Notes: a model not told the origin generated them from the letters alone. A DNA stretch of 64,000 nucleotides from Flavobacterium sp. UMI-01 (GCF_019656315.1 NZ_BPLU01000003.1:1-64000), one strand, 5' to 3'; positions 9,056-18,952 are shown, counted from the stretch's first letter. Program-made: numbers and translations.

Positions 9056-9919
9056 TTATTTGATTTTTTTTCTTAAAAAAAGAAATCCTTGTATTACTAT
9101 TAATGCCACAGCACCTACACCTAATCCTAAGATAAATTCACTAACAATAGAAGGAAAACTAGCTAGAAAATGGTGGAAATATGCAATATTATGTTTGAAT
9201 ATTCCTCCAGACACTAATAGTAAAGCAATAGTACCTATAAAGGCTAGAGATTGAACTACTTTAGGTAATGCTTGTATCAATAAGTTACCCAAAAATTGGC
9301 TAATAGAATTCCGTTTCTTGCTAAGAATAAGTCCCAAATCGTCCATGCGTACAATGACAGCAACTACACCATACACTCCTACAGTGGCAAGAAAAGCTAT
9401 AAATGTTGTTACTAAGATTTGTGTAGCAATTGGTTTTTCTAATACAGTTCCAAGAGCTATAATTATTATTTCGATTGACAAAATAAAATCCGTGATGATC
9501 GCCGATTTAATTTTGCTTTTTTCCTGTTCTATAATTTCAGTTTCTGTTAAATTTTGATTTAAGGGCAGATGATTTTTTGGATGATGAGGAACAAAATATT
9601 CATATATTTTTTCAACTCCCTCATAAGCCAAATAAATAGCACCTATCGATAAAATTATAGTGATTGAAGCAGGAACGAAATAACTTAAAAGAAATGCTAA
9701 TGGCAAAATGATAAGTTTATTTAATAAAGACCCTTTGGTAATGGCCCATAAAACTGGAATTTCTCTAGTGGATACAAATCCAGAGGCTTTTTCAGCGTTT
9801 ACAGCTAAATCATCCCCTAATATTCCTGCTGTTTTTTTGGTTGCCACTTTGCTCATAACGACAACATCGTCCATTAAAGCGGCGATATCATCTAAAAGTA
9901 AAAATAATCCTGAAGCCAT
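9056..9919 (-). CDS. DUF808 family membrane protein
   Basis: 287 aa. It begins MASGLFLLLDDIAALMDDV, the signature N-terminus of the DUF808 (YedI-like) family, followed by KTAGILGDDLAVNAEKA. Hydrophobic helices at about 70-110, 145-190, 215-240 and 258-282 indicate an inner-membrane protein. Function is unknown for the family. A single-gene unit is likely. A minus-strand TAAATTTG at 9966-9959 is a possible -7 box without a clear -33 element. Confidence 0.88.
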   Translation of the reverse strand: MASGLFLLLDDIAALMDDVVVMSKVATKKTAGILGDDLAVNAEKASGFVSTREIPVLWAITKGSLLNKLIILPLAFLLSYFVPASITIILSIGAIYLAYEGVEKIYEYFVPHHPKNHLPLNQNLTETEIIEQEKSKIKSAIITDFILSIEIIIIALGTVLEKPIATQILVTTFIAFLATVGVYGVVAVIVRMDDLGLILSKKRNSISQFLGNLLIQALPKVVQSLAFIGTIALLLVSGGIFKHNIAYFHHFLASFPSIVSEFILGLGVGAVALIVIQGFLFLRKKIK

Positions 9920-10146
9920 TTATTTTGAGTTTTTGTTACTTGTAAAAATTTTCATTAGCAAATTTACTATAACGCTGTAATTTTAAAGAGGCTTTAATTT
10001 AAATTTAACGCTAGGAATTTTTGAGTTGTAGTAAGTACTAGAATCAAAATTAGTGGGAAATGCCATGATTTCATATAATTGTGGTAAGGATTTTTTAGAA
10101 TATGTGATATTTAACTTAGATTGCGCATTGGAAACAAACGGATATT

Positions 10147-11937
10147 ATGAAAAAAGGAAAAACTACTAACAAAGCATCAAAAAAAATAGTTTATCAGGTA
10201 TTCACTAGGCTTTTTGGAAACACCAATACTACCAATAAACCTTGGGGAACAATTGAAGAAAATGGTGTAGGTAAGTTTAATGATTTTACGCCTAAGGCTC
10301 TTAAAGAGATTAAAAAGTTAGGTGTTACCCATATTTGGTACACGGGAGTGCCTCATCATGCATTGATAAATGATTACACGGCTATAGGGATATCAAATGA
10401 TCATCCTACCGTTGTTAAGGGTAGGGCGGGTTCACCTTATGCCGTAAAAGATTATTACAATGTAAATCCTGATTTAGCGGTACATCCTGAAAACCGTTTA
10501 GCCGAATTTGAAGCCTTGATTGCACGTACACACGAGGCTGGAATGAAAGTGATTATCGATATTGTTCCTAATCATGTGGCTCGCAAATACGAAGGAAAAA
10601 CAAATCCAAGAGGAGTAAATGATTTTGGTGCCAATGATGACGTTACTGTCGAATACCGTAGAGATAATAATTTTTATTACATTCCTCATGCCTCTTTTGA
10701 ATTGCCTGATATTGAACCACCGTTAGGGGGAGAATCACATCCTTCAATGGATGTTCCTTTTGTAGAATTTCCAGCTAAATGGACAGGGAATGGCTCTCGA
10801 ATGGCGCGTCCTGATAAAAATGATTGGTATGAAACGGTAAAAATTAATTATGGAGTTCGACCTGATGGCGGTTATGATTTCCCATTTTTACCATGGGGGT
10901 ATGATACAGAATCTTACGAAAAGCATTTTGAATTTTGGAAAGACAAGGAATTACCAGATTCGTGGTATAAATTCAGGGCTATCGCCTTGTATTGGCTAAA
11001 AAAAGGAGTAGATGGTTTTCGTTATGATATGGCTGAGATGGTTCCGTTTGAATTTTGGAGTTTTATGAATTCAGCTATCAAAATGAAAAATCCAGAGGCA
11101 TTTCTAATGGCCGAAGTGTATAATCCCCAACTGTATTACAATTACATCAAAATGGGAAAAATGGACTACCTCTATGATAAAGTAGGTACTTATGATAAAC
11201 TCAAAGATGTAATTCAAGGACGCTCCTGGCCTGATGAGTTGACCCAAATTCAATATGATTTATGGGATATCAGTCATCATATGTTGAAGTTTTTAGACAA
11301 TCATGATGAGCAACGTGTCGCGAGTCCTGAATTTGCAGGTAGTGGTGAAAAAGGAAAACCTATGATGGTAGTTTCGGCAACCATAAGTACAGCTCCAGTA
11401 ATGATTTATTTTGGTCAGGAGGTAGGTGAAGCAGCCAATGAAAATGCTGGTTTTGGTAGTCGCTCCCGTACTTCAATTTTTGATTATATAGGAGTACCTG
11501 CACATCAAAGATGGATGAATAATGGAAAGTTTGACGGAGGGCAATTAGCACCAGGAGAAGCTTCTTTACGTGATTTTTATAAGAGATTGTTGAATTTTTC
11601 GTTGGAAAGTTCTGCAATAATGGGAGAATTTCAAGAAATACAGTTTGCTAATCGCTACCATACTCAGGGTTATGATACCGGAATATATAGTTATACCCGA
11701 TGGTCTGAAGAACAAAAGTTAATTGTAGTTGTTAATTTTTCAGATGCGCAAGCAAGTGAATTCGAATTAAAAGTACCAAGATTGATGATAGAAAAATGGG
11801 ATCTAAAAGACGGTTCCTATAAACTTATTGAACAATTGTATAAAAAAATTAAATTGAAAATGGTTGTTACTAATGGAGAAGGAGTGATAGCAATGAAAAT
11901 AGCACCGCTAGAATCTTACTTGTTGGAGTTGCAGTAG
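10147..11937 (+). CDS. Alpha-amylase family (GH13) enzyme, cytoplasmic
   Basis: 596 aa with all four GH13 signature regions: I DIVPNHV (138-144), II GFRYDMAE (nucleophile Asp294), III FLMAEVYNP (acid/base Glu323) and IV FLDNHDEQR (Asp387). The N-terminus KKIVYQVFTRLFG and the C-terminal beta domain fit the family. No signal peptide is visible, so it should act in the cytoplasm, probably on maltodextrin or another internal alpha-glucan. The exact specificity (maltogenic, trehalose-related or other) cannot be decided. It stands alone and opposite to its neighbours, with its own terminator. No SusC/SusD or other starch genes are nearby. Confidence 0.9.
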   Translation: MKKGKTTNKASKKIVYQVFTRLFGNTNTTNKPWGTIEENGVGKFNDFTPKALKEIKKLGVTHIWYTGVPHHALINDYTAIGISNDHPTVVKGRAGSPYAVKDYYNVNPDLAVHPENRLAEFEALIARTHEAGMKVIIDIVPNHVARKYEGKTNPRGVNDFGANDDVTVEYRRDNNFYYIPHASFELPDIEPPLGGESHPSMDVPFVEFPAKWTGNGSRMARPDKNDWYETVKINYGVRPDGGYDFPFLPWGYDTESYEKHFEFWKDKELPDSWYKFRAIALYWLKKGVDGFRYDMAEMVPFEFWSFMNSAIKMKNPEAFLMAEVYNPQLYYNYIKMGKMDYLYDKVGTYDKLKDVIQGRSWPDELTQIQYDLWDISHHMLKFLDNHDEQRVASPEFAGSGEKGKPMMVVSATISTAPVMIYFGQEVGEAANENAGFGSRSRTSIFDYIGVPAHQRWMNNGKFDGGQLAPGEASLRDFYKRLLNFSLESSAIMGEFQEIQFANRYHTQGYDTGIYSYTRWSEEQKLIVVVNFSDAQASEFELKVPRLMIEKWDLKDGSYKLIEQLYKKIKLKMVVTNGEGVIAMKIAPLESYLLELQ

Positions 11938-11960
11938 TTGCTAATAATATTCTTAGTCAT

Positions 11961-11997
11961 AAAAAAAGCTGATGTTTTGCGACATCAGCTTTTTTTT
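11961..11997. terminator. Bidirectional terminator between the GH13 gene and sod
   Basis: AAAAAGCTGATGT pairs with ACATCAGCTTTTT around a five-base loop, with A-run and T-run on the two sides. Its last bases overlap the stop codon of the convergent superoxide dismutase gene. Confidence 0.9.
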
Positions 11998-12775
11998 ATC
12001 TGTATTTCTTTCGAGTGGTTGCCTCGTAGGCTTCGTTTATTTTTTTCCAATTCAAAACGTTAAAAAAAGATTCAATATAACTTCTGCGACGGTATTGGTA
12101 TCCTAAATAATAGGCATGTTCCCATAAGTCCAATGCGATGATTGGAGTACCTTGAATGGTTGCATTTCGCATCAAAGGATTGTCTTGATTTTGTGTGCTA
12201 GTAACTTGAAGTTTACCTGATTTGTCGACAACCAGCCATACCCATGCAGAGCCAAATTGTCGGCTTGCTTCTGCAGTAAATGTATTCTTGAAATTTTCGA
12301 ATGAACCAAAATCCCTATCAATAACTGCAGCAATGGTGTCAGTAGGTTTTCCACCTCCATTAGGAGTCATCGATTTCCAATATAAGCCATGATTATAATA
12401 ACCACCAGCATTGTTCCGTAATTCTGTATTGTTTAGGTCTAATTGTGATAAAACTTCTTCTATCGAAAGGTTTTCTAAACCAGTGCCCGCTACTGCCTTG
12501 TTAAAATTATTTGTATAAGTAAGGTAGTGTTTGGAATAGTGGGTCTCCAGCGTGAGCGGTGAAACAGTTGGTGCCAAAGCATCATAAGGATAAGGAAGTT
12601 TGTCCATTAAGAATGAGCCTGGGTCAGCTCTAACATCTTCAGGAAAACCAATTGTTATCTTTTCTTGAGCCGTAGGTAAAGGAACTTCGACTACTTCGGT
12701 GTATTTTTTTTTATTACAAGAAATAAAGAAAACAGTTAGGAGTGTACTTACTATAAAAAAATTATTCGTTTTCAT
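11996..12775 (-). CDS. Superoxide dismutase (Fe/Mn family), predicted lipoprotein
   Basis: 259 aa. The catalytic domain (about 55-255) contains the metal ligands of Fe/Mn SODs: His79 (ETHYSKHY), His129 (GGYYNHGLYW), Asp216 and His220 (DLWEHAYYLGYQ). Unlike cytoplasmic SodA/SodB, it has an N-terminal lipoprotein signal with lipobox FFISC (Cys20) and a spacer of about 35 residues. It should therefore be anchored outside the cytoplasm and detoxify periplasmic or external superoxide. It is the last gene of the cdsA-psd-ACBP run, and its start overlaps the ACBP gene by 14 bp. Fe versus Mn use cannot be settled by eye. Confidence 0.92.
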   Translation of the reverse strand: MKTNNFFIVSTLLTVFFISCNKKKYTEVVEVPLPTAQEKITIGFPEDVRADPGSFLMDKLPYPYDALAPTVSPLTLETHYSKHYLTYTNNFNKAVAGTGLENLSIEEVLSQLDLNNTELRNNAGGYYNHGLYWKSMTPNGGGKPTDTIAAVIDRDFGSFENFKNTFTAEASRQFGSAWVWLVVDKSGKLQVTSTQNQDNPLMRNATIQGTPIIALDLWEHAYYLGYQYRRRSYIESFFNVLNWKKINEAYEATTRKKYR

Positions 12776-13055
12776 TGGAATTAGGATTTTCTAAAAGTGA
12801 GTTGATGATTTCTATATAACTTTTTTTTGCTTCTGAAATAGAAAGATGACTGATTTGCATCCATGCGTTCATCTTGAATGCATCTCTTAAATGGAATGTG
12901 GTATTGTGTTGTTTAGGGTCAATGGTACCATAGGTTGCTTGTTTATAATAAGCATACAAACGCAATTGAACATCCTGTGGGATGGAAGCTTGTTTCATTT
13001 CAGAAGCTTTTTGTAGGGCTTCTTGAAATTGTATTTCTAATTCTTTGTTGCTCAT
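12762..13055 (-). CDS. Acyl-CoA-binding protein (ACBP family)
   Basis: 97 aa, the full size of the family. It has the ACBP helices and motifs: FQEALQKASEM, LRLYAYYKQATYGTID (acyl-CoA-contacting Tyr and Lys) and KMNAWMQ. It would bind long-chain acyl-CoA in the cytoplasm. Its start is next to the psd stop (1-bp overlap) and its end overlaps sod by 14 bp, so it sits in a phospholipid synthesis operon. A role supplying or buffering acyl-CoA is inferred. Confidence 0.92.
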   Translation of the reverse strand: MSNKELEIQFQEALQKASEMKQASIPQDVQLRLYAYYKQATYGTIDPKQHNTTFHLRDAFKMNAWMQISHLSISEAKKSYIEIINSLLENPNSNENE

Positions 13056-13708
13056 TACTCTTTAGTAGCAATAATAGTTTTTCCGCCTATAGCTTTTTGA
13101 TTTAGTACAACATCTATTTTGGTTCCTAACGGTAAAAATAAATCTACTCTTGAACCAAATTTAATAAAACCAGCATCAGTACCTTGTACGACTTGCATGC
13201 CTTCTTGAGCATAATTTACAATTCTTCGGGCCAATGCTCCTGCAATTTGACGGTATAAAATAGCGCCAAAAGTATTGTTTTCTATAACCACAGTGGTTCT
13301 TTCGTTTTCCTCACTCGCTTTTGGGTGCCAAGCTACCAAAAATTTCCCTGGATGGTATTTGCTAAATTTGATTAATCCACTCATCGCATAACGAGTCACA
13401 TGTACATTAATAGGTGACATGAAGATGGAAACTTGTAAACGCTTGTCTTTAAAATACTCTCCTTCATAAACTTCTTCTATAACGACAACTTTACCGTCAA
13501 CAGGTGCTAAAATGTGATTGTCATTGATAATAGCAGTTCTTTTCGGATTTCTAAAAAACTGTAATATGATTATCAAAATTAAAAAAGCACTAATTTGAAT
13601 TAGCTTTTTTACCCATTCAATAGCTACAAATTGATCAGAAACTAATAGAATAGTGGCTGTGAAAATAATACCTAATAAAATGGTTTTGGTTCCTTCTTTA
13701 TGAAACAT
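13055..13708 (-). CDS. psd: Phosphatidylserine decarboxylase proenzyme
   Basis: 217 aa, the short bacterial form. N-terminal hydrophobic segments (about 10-50) anchor it to the inner membrane. LAPVDGKVV, the segment SIFMSPINVHVTRYA and the autocleavage site KFGSRVDLF (Gly-Ser, which creates the pyruvoyl group) are present. It converts phosphatidylserine to phosphatidylethanolamine. The start overlaps the cdsA 3' end by 11 bp. No pssA is in the window. Confidence 0.95.
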   Translation of the reverse strand: MFHKEGTKTILLGIIFTATILLVSDQFVAIEWVKKLIQISAFLILIIILQFFRNPKRTAIINDNHILAPVDGKVVVIEEVYEGEYFKDKRLQVSIFMSPINVHVTRYAMSGLIKFSKYHPGKFLVAWHPKASEENERTTVVIENNTFGAILYRQIAGALARRIVNYAQEGMQVVQGTDAGFIKFGSRVDLFLPLGTKIDVVLNQKAIGGKTIIATKE

Positions 13709-14543
13709 AATTTAAAATTTGATAAAATAAAAATACAATTGGTGCTACAAATATAACACTATCTAGTCGATCTAGTACGCCTCCATGGCCAGGCATTATT
13801 TTTCCGCTGTCTTTTACTTCGGCAATTCGTTTGAATTTGGATTCAATTAAATCACCTATAGTTCCAAAAATCCCAACAATTAATGCAATAACGATCCAAA
13901 TATAAATGTTTGATTCTGCAATTTGAATGTAGTATTTCGCAATGATATAACTGGCAATTACAGTGAAAAAAATTCCTCCGAAAAAGCCTTCAATGGTTTT
14001 TTTAGGTGAAATACGTTCAAATAATTTTGTTTTACCAATGGATTTTCCCACGATATAAGCAAAAGAATCATTAGTCCAAATTAGGATGAAAATACTAATT
14101 AATATTTTTGGATTGTAGCCCACTTTTCCAAAAGGTATTTTGGTGATTATTATAAAAGGCAGGATGATATAACCTAAGAGGTAGATGTACTTTGAAATGG
14201 AATTGATAACCGTTGTTTTGTTGTCAAACAAGAAATAAATGCATTTTGCTGAAACTAAAATGGTAATGGCTAATACGGTTAAATCAAAGGTTTTGTTGAA
14301 TTTAAGTGCCAACAGAAAACCTTGTTTGGCAAAAGTGATGCTATAAAAAAAAGCATAACTGATAGCGGCTATTAAAAAAGGAGCAATTTTATTTATTTTG
14401 ACTAAAGAACAATATTCAACTGTAGCAATCAGCAGAAAGATGCCAAAAAGCGCAAAAAAACTTTCGGTGGAATAGATGATACTGAATAACAATAAAAATA
14501 TATATACAGCACCTGATAAAGATCTCTTTAGGGTTTCATTCAT
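13698..14543 (-). CDS. cdsA: Phosphatidate cytidylyltransferase
   Basis: 281 aa polytopic membrane protein with seven to eight hydrophobic helices. Near the C-terminus the CdsA signature appears as SKFKRIAEVKDSGKIMPGHG followed by GVLDRLDS. It makes CDP-diacylglycerol from phosphatidate and CTP. It overlaps psd by 11 bp and lies 1 bp from the upstream LUD gene, so it is part of the same operon. Confidence 0.96.
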   Translation of the reverse strand: MNETLKRSLSGAVYIFLLLFSIIYSTESFFALFGIFLLIATVEYCSLVKINKIAPFLIAAISYAFFYSITFAKQGFLLALKFNKTFDLTVLAITILVSAKCIYFLFDNKTTVINSISKYIYLLGYIILPFIIITKIPFGKVGYNPKILISIFILIWTNDSFAYIVGKSIGKTKLFERISPKKTIEGFFGGIFFTVIASYIIAKYYIQIAESNIYIWIVIALIVGIFGTIGDLIESKFKRIAEVKDSGKIMPGHGGVLDRLDSVIFVAPIVFLFYQILNYVS

Positions 14544-14544
14544 T

Positions 14545-15147
14545 TTAAAGATCTTCTAAAAGCAATAAATAAAGATTTTTAGCGGCGCTACCGTATTGGG
14601 TAAAGTCCTCTTCTTTTGCTTTTTCAAAATATTTTATGGCAGTGATATTGGTTGGGTAATCACCTTCGTATTTCTTCTTGATGGCGCTAAGACCATCGGT
14701 TTTAAATGCAAGTATTTGACTTGTTTTAGCAAAAATAATGATGTTAGTAGGTAATTCGTAAGGTTTGTGTTGTTTGATTTGTTTAGAAGAAAATAAAACA
14801 GAACCTTCTTCAGCAATAAGATTTTCGCATCCGGAAAAAAGGAACTTAGGATTGTTGACTTTATTATACGTCAATTTGTTTTCGTCTAATAAACTAAAAA
14901 GAGTAGGTTCATAGCATAGCACTTCACTCTCATACCAATCATTCTCCTGTAAGATGTTTTCAAATTGTTCTTTGACTTCTTCTTGATTTTCGCAATACAA
15001 AAACTTACCTCCATTTCGCTTGAAATTGTAGATAAATTGTTCGTCAATAGTCATGCTTTTCTCAGAAAAAGAATTTTTGTTTTCTTTATCATTATCTTCT
15101 TCTGAAGCTGCACTACTAGAACCAAAAAGTTTGCTGAAAATGCTCAT
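14545..15147 (-). CDS. LUD (LutC/YkgG-like) domain protein
   Basis: 200 aa from ATG at 15147 (MSIFSKLFG). The frame extends to a TTG at 15189, but that would lie inside the likely promoter region. A Ser/acidic linker (about 10-35) is followed by the LUD domain, with DWYESEVLCYEPTLFSLLDE, FLFSGCENLIAEEGSVLFSS and LPTNIIIFAKTSQI. LUD proteins act in lactate oxidation, but in Bacteroidota this one is, from memory, regularly found between ftsH and cdsA, so another role is likely and unknown. TATCTTTG (15194-15187, minus) is a possible -7 box just after the ftsH terminator. Confidence 0.85.
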   Translation of the reverse strand: MSIFSKLFGSSSAASEEDNDKENKNSFSEKSMTIDEQFIYNFKRNGGKFLYCENQEEVKEQFENILQENDWYESEVLCYEPTLFSLLDENKLTYNKVNNPKFLFSGCENLIAEEGSVLFSSKQIKQHKPYELPTNIIIFAKTSQILAFKTDGLSAIKKKYEGDYPTNITAIKYFEKAKEEDFTQYGSAAKNLYLLLLEDL

Positions 15148-15195
15148 ATTATGAAAAGGGGCTTTATTTGTTATCTGAAAAACGTTCAAAGATAA

Positions 15196-15236
15196 AAAAA
15201 TCTTAATTCAAAAGCGTTTTTTGAATTAAGATTTTA
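15196..15236 (-). terminator. Hairpin between ftsH and the LUD gene
   Basis: AATCTTAATTCAAAA pairs with TTTTGAATTAAGATT around a short loop. On the minus strand it is followed by a T-run. It separates rsfS-ftsH from the downstream LUD-cdsA-psd run, which then needs its own promoter or read-through. Confidence 0.75.
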
Positions 15237-15260
15237 AAAATAATTATTAATAAAGCCTTA

Positions 15261-17189
15261 TTAAGACACTATTTCTCCTAGATTTTTGTCAAAGGCTCTT
15301 TTGCCAAAAATAGCTTCTAAATCGTCTTTGAAAATTACTTCTTTTTCGATTAAGATATCGGCTAATTGGTTTAGCTTGTCTTTGTTTTCTTCTAATATTT
15401 GAATAGCTCTTTGGTATTGTCCTTCAATTAATTCAGAAATTTCAGTGTCAATTACTTTAGCAGTTTCTTCTGAATAAGGTTTTGAGAAGCTGTATTCGCT
15501 TTGACCAGTTGAATCATAATACGTAACATTACCAATTTTATCATTCAATCCGTAGATGGTGACCATTGCACGGGCTTGTTTGGTAACTTTTTCTAAATCA
15601 CTCAATGCGCCAGTCGAAATTCGGTTAAAAATTACTTTTTCGGCAGCTCTACCACCCATCGTAGCGCACATTTCATCAAGCATTTGGTCAGGACGTACAA
15701 TTTGACGCTCTTCCGGTAAGTACCAAGCAGCACCTAAACTTTGTCCTCTAGGAACAATGGTTACTTTGATTAATGGCGCAGCGTGTTCAAGCATCCAACT
15801 CACTGTTGCGTGACCAGCTTCATGTATCGCAATGGCTTTCTTTTCATCGATGGTGATGATTTTGTTTTTCTTCTCTAGACCACCTACAATACGATCTACG
15901 GCATCCAGAAAATCTTGTTTATCCACAGCAGTTTTGTTGTTACGAGCAGCAATTAAGGCCGCTTCATTACATACATTGGCAATATCAGCTCCAGAAAAAC
16001 CTGGAGTTTGTTTCGCTAAAAAGTCTAAATCCAAACCTTCTACTTTTTTCAATGGAGCTAAGTGAACTTTAAAAATTTCAGCACGTTCTCTAACATCTGG
16101 GAGATCCACATAAATTTGTCTGTCGAAACGACCTGCACGCATCAAAGCCTTGTCTAATACGTCGGCTCTATTGGTTGCAGCAAGTACAATAACATTCGTT
16201 TGACTGCCAAAACCGTCCATTTCTGTCAATAATTGATTCAATGTGTTTTCGCGTTCGTCATTACCGCCTGACATATTGCTTTTGCCTCTAGCTCTACCTA
16301 CAGCATCAATCTCGTCAATAAAAATGATGGATGGTGATTTCTCTTTTGCTTGTTTAAATAAATCACGTACACGTGAAGCTCCTACACCCACAAACATTTC
16401 TACAAAGTCAGAACCTGACAAAGAGAAAAAGGGAACCTGAGCTTCTCCGGCTACAGCCTTAGCTAATAAGGTTTTACCTGTTCCAGGAGGGCCTACAAGC
16501 AAAGCTCCTTTAGGGATTTTACCTCCTAAGTTGGTGTATTTTTCAGGGTTTTTTAAAAATTCTACAATTTCTTGTATTTCTTCTTTGGCACCTTCTAAGC
16601 CCGCAACATCTTTAAAGGTCGTTTTAACATCAGTTTTTTCGTCAAATAACTTGGCTTTGGATTTACCAATGTTGAATATTTGTCCGCCACCACCAGCGCC
16701 ACCACCTGACATTTTTCGCATGATAAATAACCATACTCCAATAATAATGATGATAGGTAGTAAGCTGATAATAATATCAGACCAATTGCTTTTTGCTAAA
16801 AAGTTAAAATCTTTTAATTTGCCTTCCTCAACCGCTTTTTCCAGTTTGGTTTGGAAAATTTGATCATTTCCTATTTCAAAAGTGTATTGAGGTCCTTTGG
16901 TATTGGGTCTGTCAAAAATGTCCTTAGCAACTTTTTGATGTTCGGGTAATTTTAACGCTTCAGGTTTAAGAAAAACTTCAGCTTCTGATTTGTTGTAAAC
17001 AATTACTTTTTCAATTTGTCCTTTGTCTAAAAAAACATTGAATTTAGAAGAGGTCAATTGAGCAGGTTCTTGAATGTTAGAACCGCCTGTTACGAAACTA
17101 ATAAATAAGAAAATAAGCAGTATGGCTGTATAAACTAACCAAGGACTTACTCTGAATTTATTTGGATTTGGGTTATTATTTTTTGCCAT
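15261..17189 (-). CDS. ftsH: ATP-dependent zinc metalloprotease FtsH
   Basis: 642 aa. Two transmembrane helices (about 15-34 and 138-157) flank a periplasmic domain. The AAA domain has Walker A GPPGTGKT (233-240), Walker [10 protein letters not shown] (288-296) and the SRH region [20 protein letters not shown]. The zinc protease motif HEAGH is at 456-460. It degrades membrane and short-lived proteins. It is 17 bp downstream of rsfS in the same transcript. A Gly-rich stretch (161-169) follows the second helix. Confidence 0.98.
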   Translation of the reverse strand: MAKNNNPNPNKFRVSPWLVYTAILLIFLFISFVTGGSNIQEPAQLTSSKFNVFLDKGQIEKVIVYNKSEAEVFLKPEALKLPEHQKVAKDIFDRPNTKGPQYTFEIGNDQIFQTKLEKAVEEGKLKDFNFLAKSNWSDIIISLLPIIIIIGVWLFIMRKMSGGGAGGGGQIFNIGKSKAKLFDEKTDVKTTFKDVAGLEGAKEEIQEIVEFLKNPEKYTNLGGKIPKGALLVGPPGTGKTLLAKAVAGEAQVPFFSLSGSDFVEMFVGVGASRVRDLFKQAKEKSPSIIFIDEIDAVGRARGKSNMSGGNDERENTLNQLLTEMDGFGSQTNVIVLAATNRADVLDKALMRAGRFDRQIYVDLPDVRERAEIFKVHLAPLKKVEGLDLDFLAKQTPGFSGADIANVCNEAALIAARNNKTAVDKQDFLDAVDRIVGGLEKKNKIITIDEKKAIAIHEAGHATVSWMLEHAAPLIKVTIVPRGQSLGAAWYLPEERQIVRPDQMLDEMCATMGGRAAEKVIFNRISTGALSDLEKVTKQARAMVTIYGLNDKIGNVTYYDSTGQSEYSFSKPYSEETAKVIDTEISELIEGQYQRAIQILEENKDKLNQLADILIEKEVIFKDDLEAIFGKRAFDKNLGEIVS

Positions 17190-17206
17190 TCTATTGTTTT
17201 GTTGTC

Positions 17207-17578
17207 TTAGTATTTATTTGCTATAGTCGTAATTTTAGCGTCACCCCATAAACTTTCAATATTATAGTACTCTCGGATGTGTTTTTGGAAAACATGTACA
17301 ACGATGTTAACATAATCCATCAAAACCCATTCGGCATTGTCAGTTCCTTCTACATGCCATGGTTTATCTTTTAGTTCTTTGGATACTGTTTTTTGGATGG
17401 AGTTTACAATGGCGTTAACCTGAGTATTTGAATTTCCGTTACAAATGATAAAATAATCACAAACTGAAGTGTCAATTTCTCTTAAATCAAGAATGTCTAT
17501 ATCATTACCTTTTACTTCTTCTATTCCTTTTATGATGTTCGCTAAGAGCGCATCGTTATTTACTGTTTTTTTCGCCAT
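17207..17578 (-). CDS. rsfS: Ribosomal silencing factor RsfS
   Basis: 123 aa, full length, with the RsfS/Iojap pattern DILDLREIDTSVCDYFIICNG, WHVEG, WVLMDYVNIVVHVF and YYNIESLWGDA. It binds ribosomal protein uL14 and blocks subunit joining during starvation. It is the first gene of the rsfS-ftsH unit and divergent from birA. A minus-strand TAACTTTG (17611-17604) matches the -7 consensus, but no -33 TTG is seen at the right distance. Confidence 0.96.
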   Translation of the reverse strand: MAKKTVNNDALLANIIKGIEEVKGNDIDILDLREIDTSVCDYFIICNGNSNTQVNAIVNSIQKTVSKELKDKPWHVEGTDNAEWVLMDYVNIVVHVFQKHIREYYNIESLWGDAKITTIANKY

Positions 17579-17676
17579 GAATTATTTTATATGTGTAAGT
17601 TCGCAAAGTTATCATTTTTTGTCATTAATTTTGAACCTTAACATAATATTAAATGCTGTTTGTCAAATAATAACTA

Positions 17677-18408
17677 ATGAAACTAATCAAACTCAGTGCC
17701 ATAGATTCTACGAATGATTTTCTAAAACAATTAAGTTTAAAAGAAGCTGTTGAAAATTTTACTGTTGTCACAGCTGAAAGTCAGACAAAAGGACGAGGAC
17801 AAATGGGGACGATTTGGCAAACAGAATCAGGTAAGAATCTCATAATGAGTGTTTTTTTGAAAGAAAAACTTACTGGTGTATCCGATATTTTTAATTTAAA
17901 TGTAGCGGTTGCGGTTTCAATTGTTCAAGCTTTAGATCATTTTCAAATTCCTCAATTGAAAATTAAATGGCCTAACGACATTATGTCATATCAATTTAAA
18001 ATTGGTGGCATTTTGATCGAAAATAGTGTTAAACAAGACGGGACTATTCATTCCATTATTGGGATTGGGCTGAATGTAAACCAAATTAATTTTGAAAATT
18101 TACCCAAAGCTTCTTCACTGGCAGTCTTGTGTCAACGTGAATTTGATATTAAAGCGCTTGTATTGCGAATAATTGAAAATCTTCAACAAAATTTGGATGG
18201 CAAGACGCCAATGTGGGATGCAATTTGGCTAACTTATGCTGATTTGCTTTTCAAAAAAAACACGCCTATGGCTTTTAAAAACATGAAGACTAATCAAAAC
18301 TTCATGGGGATTATTCGAGGTGTGTCGTACCAAGGTAAATTGCAGGTTTTATTAGAGAATGATGAAATAGTTGAATTTGGGATTAAAGAAGTTCAAATGC
18401 TATACTAG
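17677..18408 (+). CDS. birA: Biotin--[acetyl-CoA-carboxylase] ligase
   Basis: 243 aa without an N-terminal HTH domain, so it is the monofunctional ligase type. It has the BirA motifs STNDFL, ESQTKGRGQMGTIW (biotinyl-AMP loop), KIKWPNDI and KIGGILIEN (catalytic Lys), and GIGLNVNQ. It attaches biotin to the acetyl-CoA carboxylase carrier protein. TAATTTTG at 17626-17633 is a plausible -7 box, giving a leader of about 40 nt. Confidence 0.95.
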   Translation: MKLIKLSAIDSTNDFLKQLSLKEAVENFTVVTAESQTKGRGQMGTIWQTESGKNLIMSVFLKEKLTGVSDIFNLNVAVAVSIVQALDHFQIPQLKIKWPNDIMSYQFKIGGILIENSVKQDGTIHSIIGIGLNVNQINFENLPKASSLAVLCQREFDIKALVLRIIENLQQNLDGKTPMWDAIWLTYADLLFKKNTPMAFKNMKTNQNFMGIIRGVSYQGKLQVLLENDEIVEFGIKEVQMLY

Positions 18409-18493
18409 TCTGTATTTGACTTTTTGAGAGAATTCAAAGTTAAGATTAGATTTGTGAAATTATATTGGATATTTTCCGTCTCTTTCCAAACGA

Positions 18494-18533
18494 AAATCCC
18501 TTTTAGTTCTAAAATGAAACTAAAAGGGATTTT
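18494..18533. terminator. Bidirectional terminator between birA and the SRPBCC gene
   Basis: A perfect 16-bp stem AAAATCCCTTTTAGTT / AACTAAAAGGGATTTT around an eight-base loop lies between two convergent genes. Terminal A and T tracts allow function in both directions. Confidence 0.88.
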
Positions 18534-18554
18534 GAAAATATCTAAAGAGGTTTT

Positions 18555-18947
18555 TTATAATTTTCCCATATTGTTGGCTAATGTTTCAATGAATTTACTG
18601 ATAGGACCTTTTACAATCATTGCCATCATGGCATTAAATTCACCTTCAAAATCTAGTTTTACAGCGCTCGAAGTATCGGATACTGCATCGATAGAGGCAA
18701 TCAATGTAAAAGGAAGTTTTCCAGAAGCTGCACCTAAGACTACTTTGGAAGGGGCAATTTTTTCTTTCATTTTTAGATGTACCTCAGGCATTCCTTTCAG
18801 ACCAAAAATAAAAGAATCGTCTTCTACAACTTCGAATTTAGCAATGTTTTCAGGCATTAGCTTTTCGAAATTTTTGACATCTGTCAATAAATTAAATAAT
18901 TCTGTAGCTGATTTTCCAACAGTAACTTTTGGGCTTTCTAGATTCAT
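18555..18947 (-). CDS. SRPBCC (START/Bet v 1-like) fold protein
   Basis: 130 aa cytoplasmic protein. The layout fits a small SRPBCC lipid/ligand-binding fold: an N-terminal strand, the helix SATELFNLLTDVKNFEKLMP, then strands and a long C-terminal helix GPISKFIETLANNMGKL. It lies 5 bp after pyrE in the same direction, an order I recall from other Flavobacterium genomes. Ligand and function are unknown. Confidence 0.8.
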   Translation of the reverse strand: MNLESPKVTVGKSATELFNLLTDVKNFEKLMPENIAKFEVVEDDSFIFGLKGMPEVHLKMKEKIAPSKVVLGAASGKLPFTLIASIDAVSDTSSAVKLDFEGEFNAMMAMIVKGPISKFIETLANNMGKL

Positions 18948-18952
18948 TTTAA

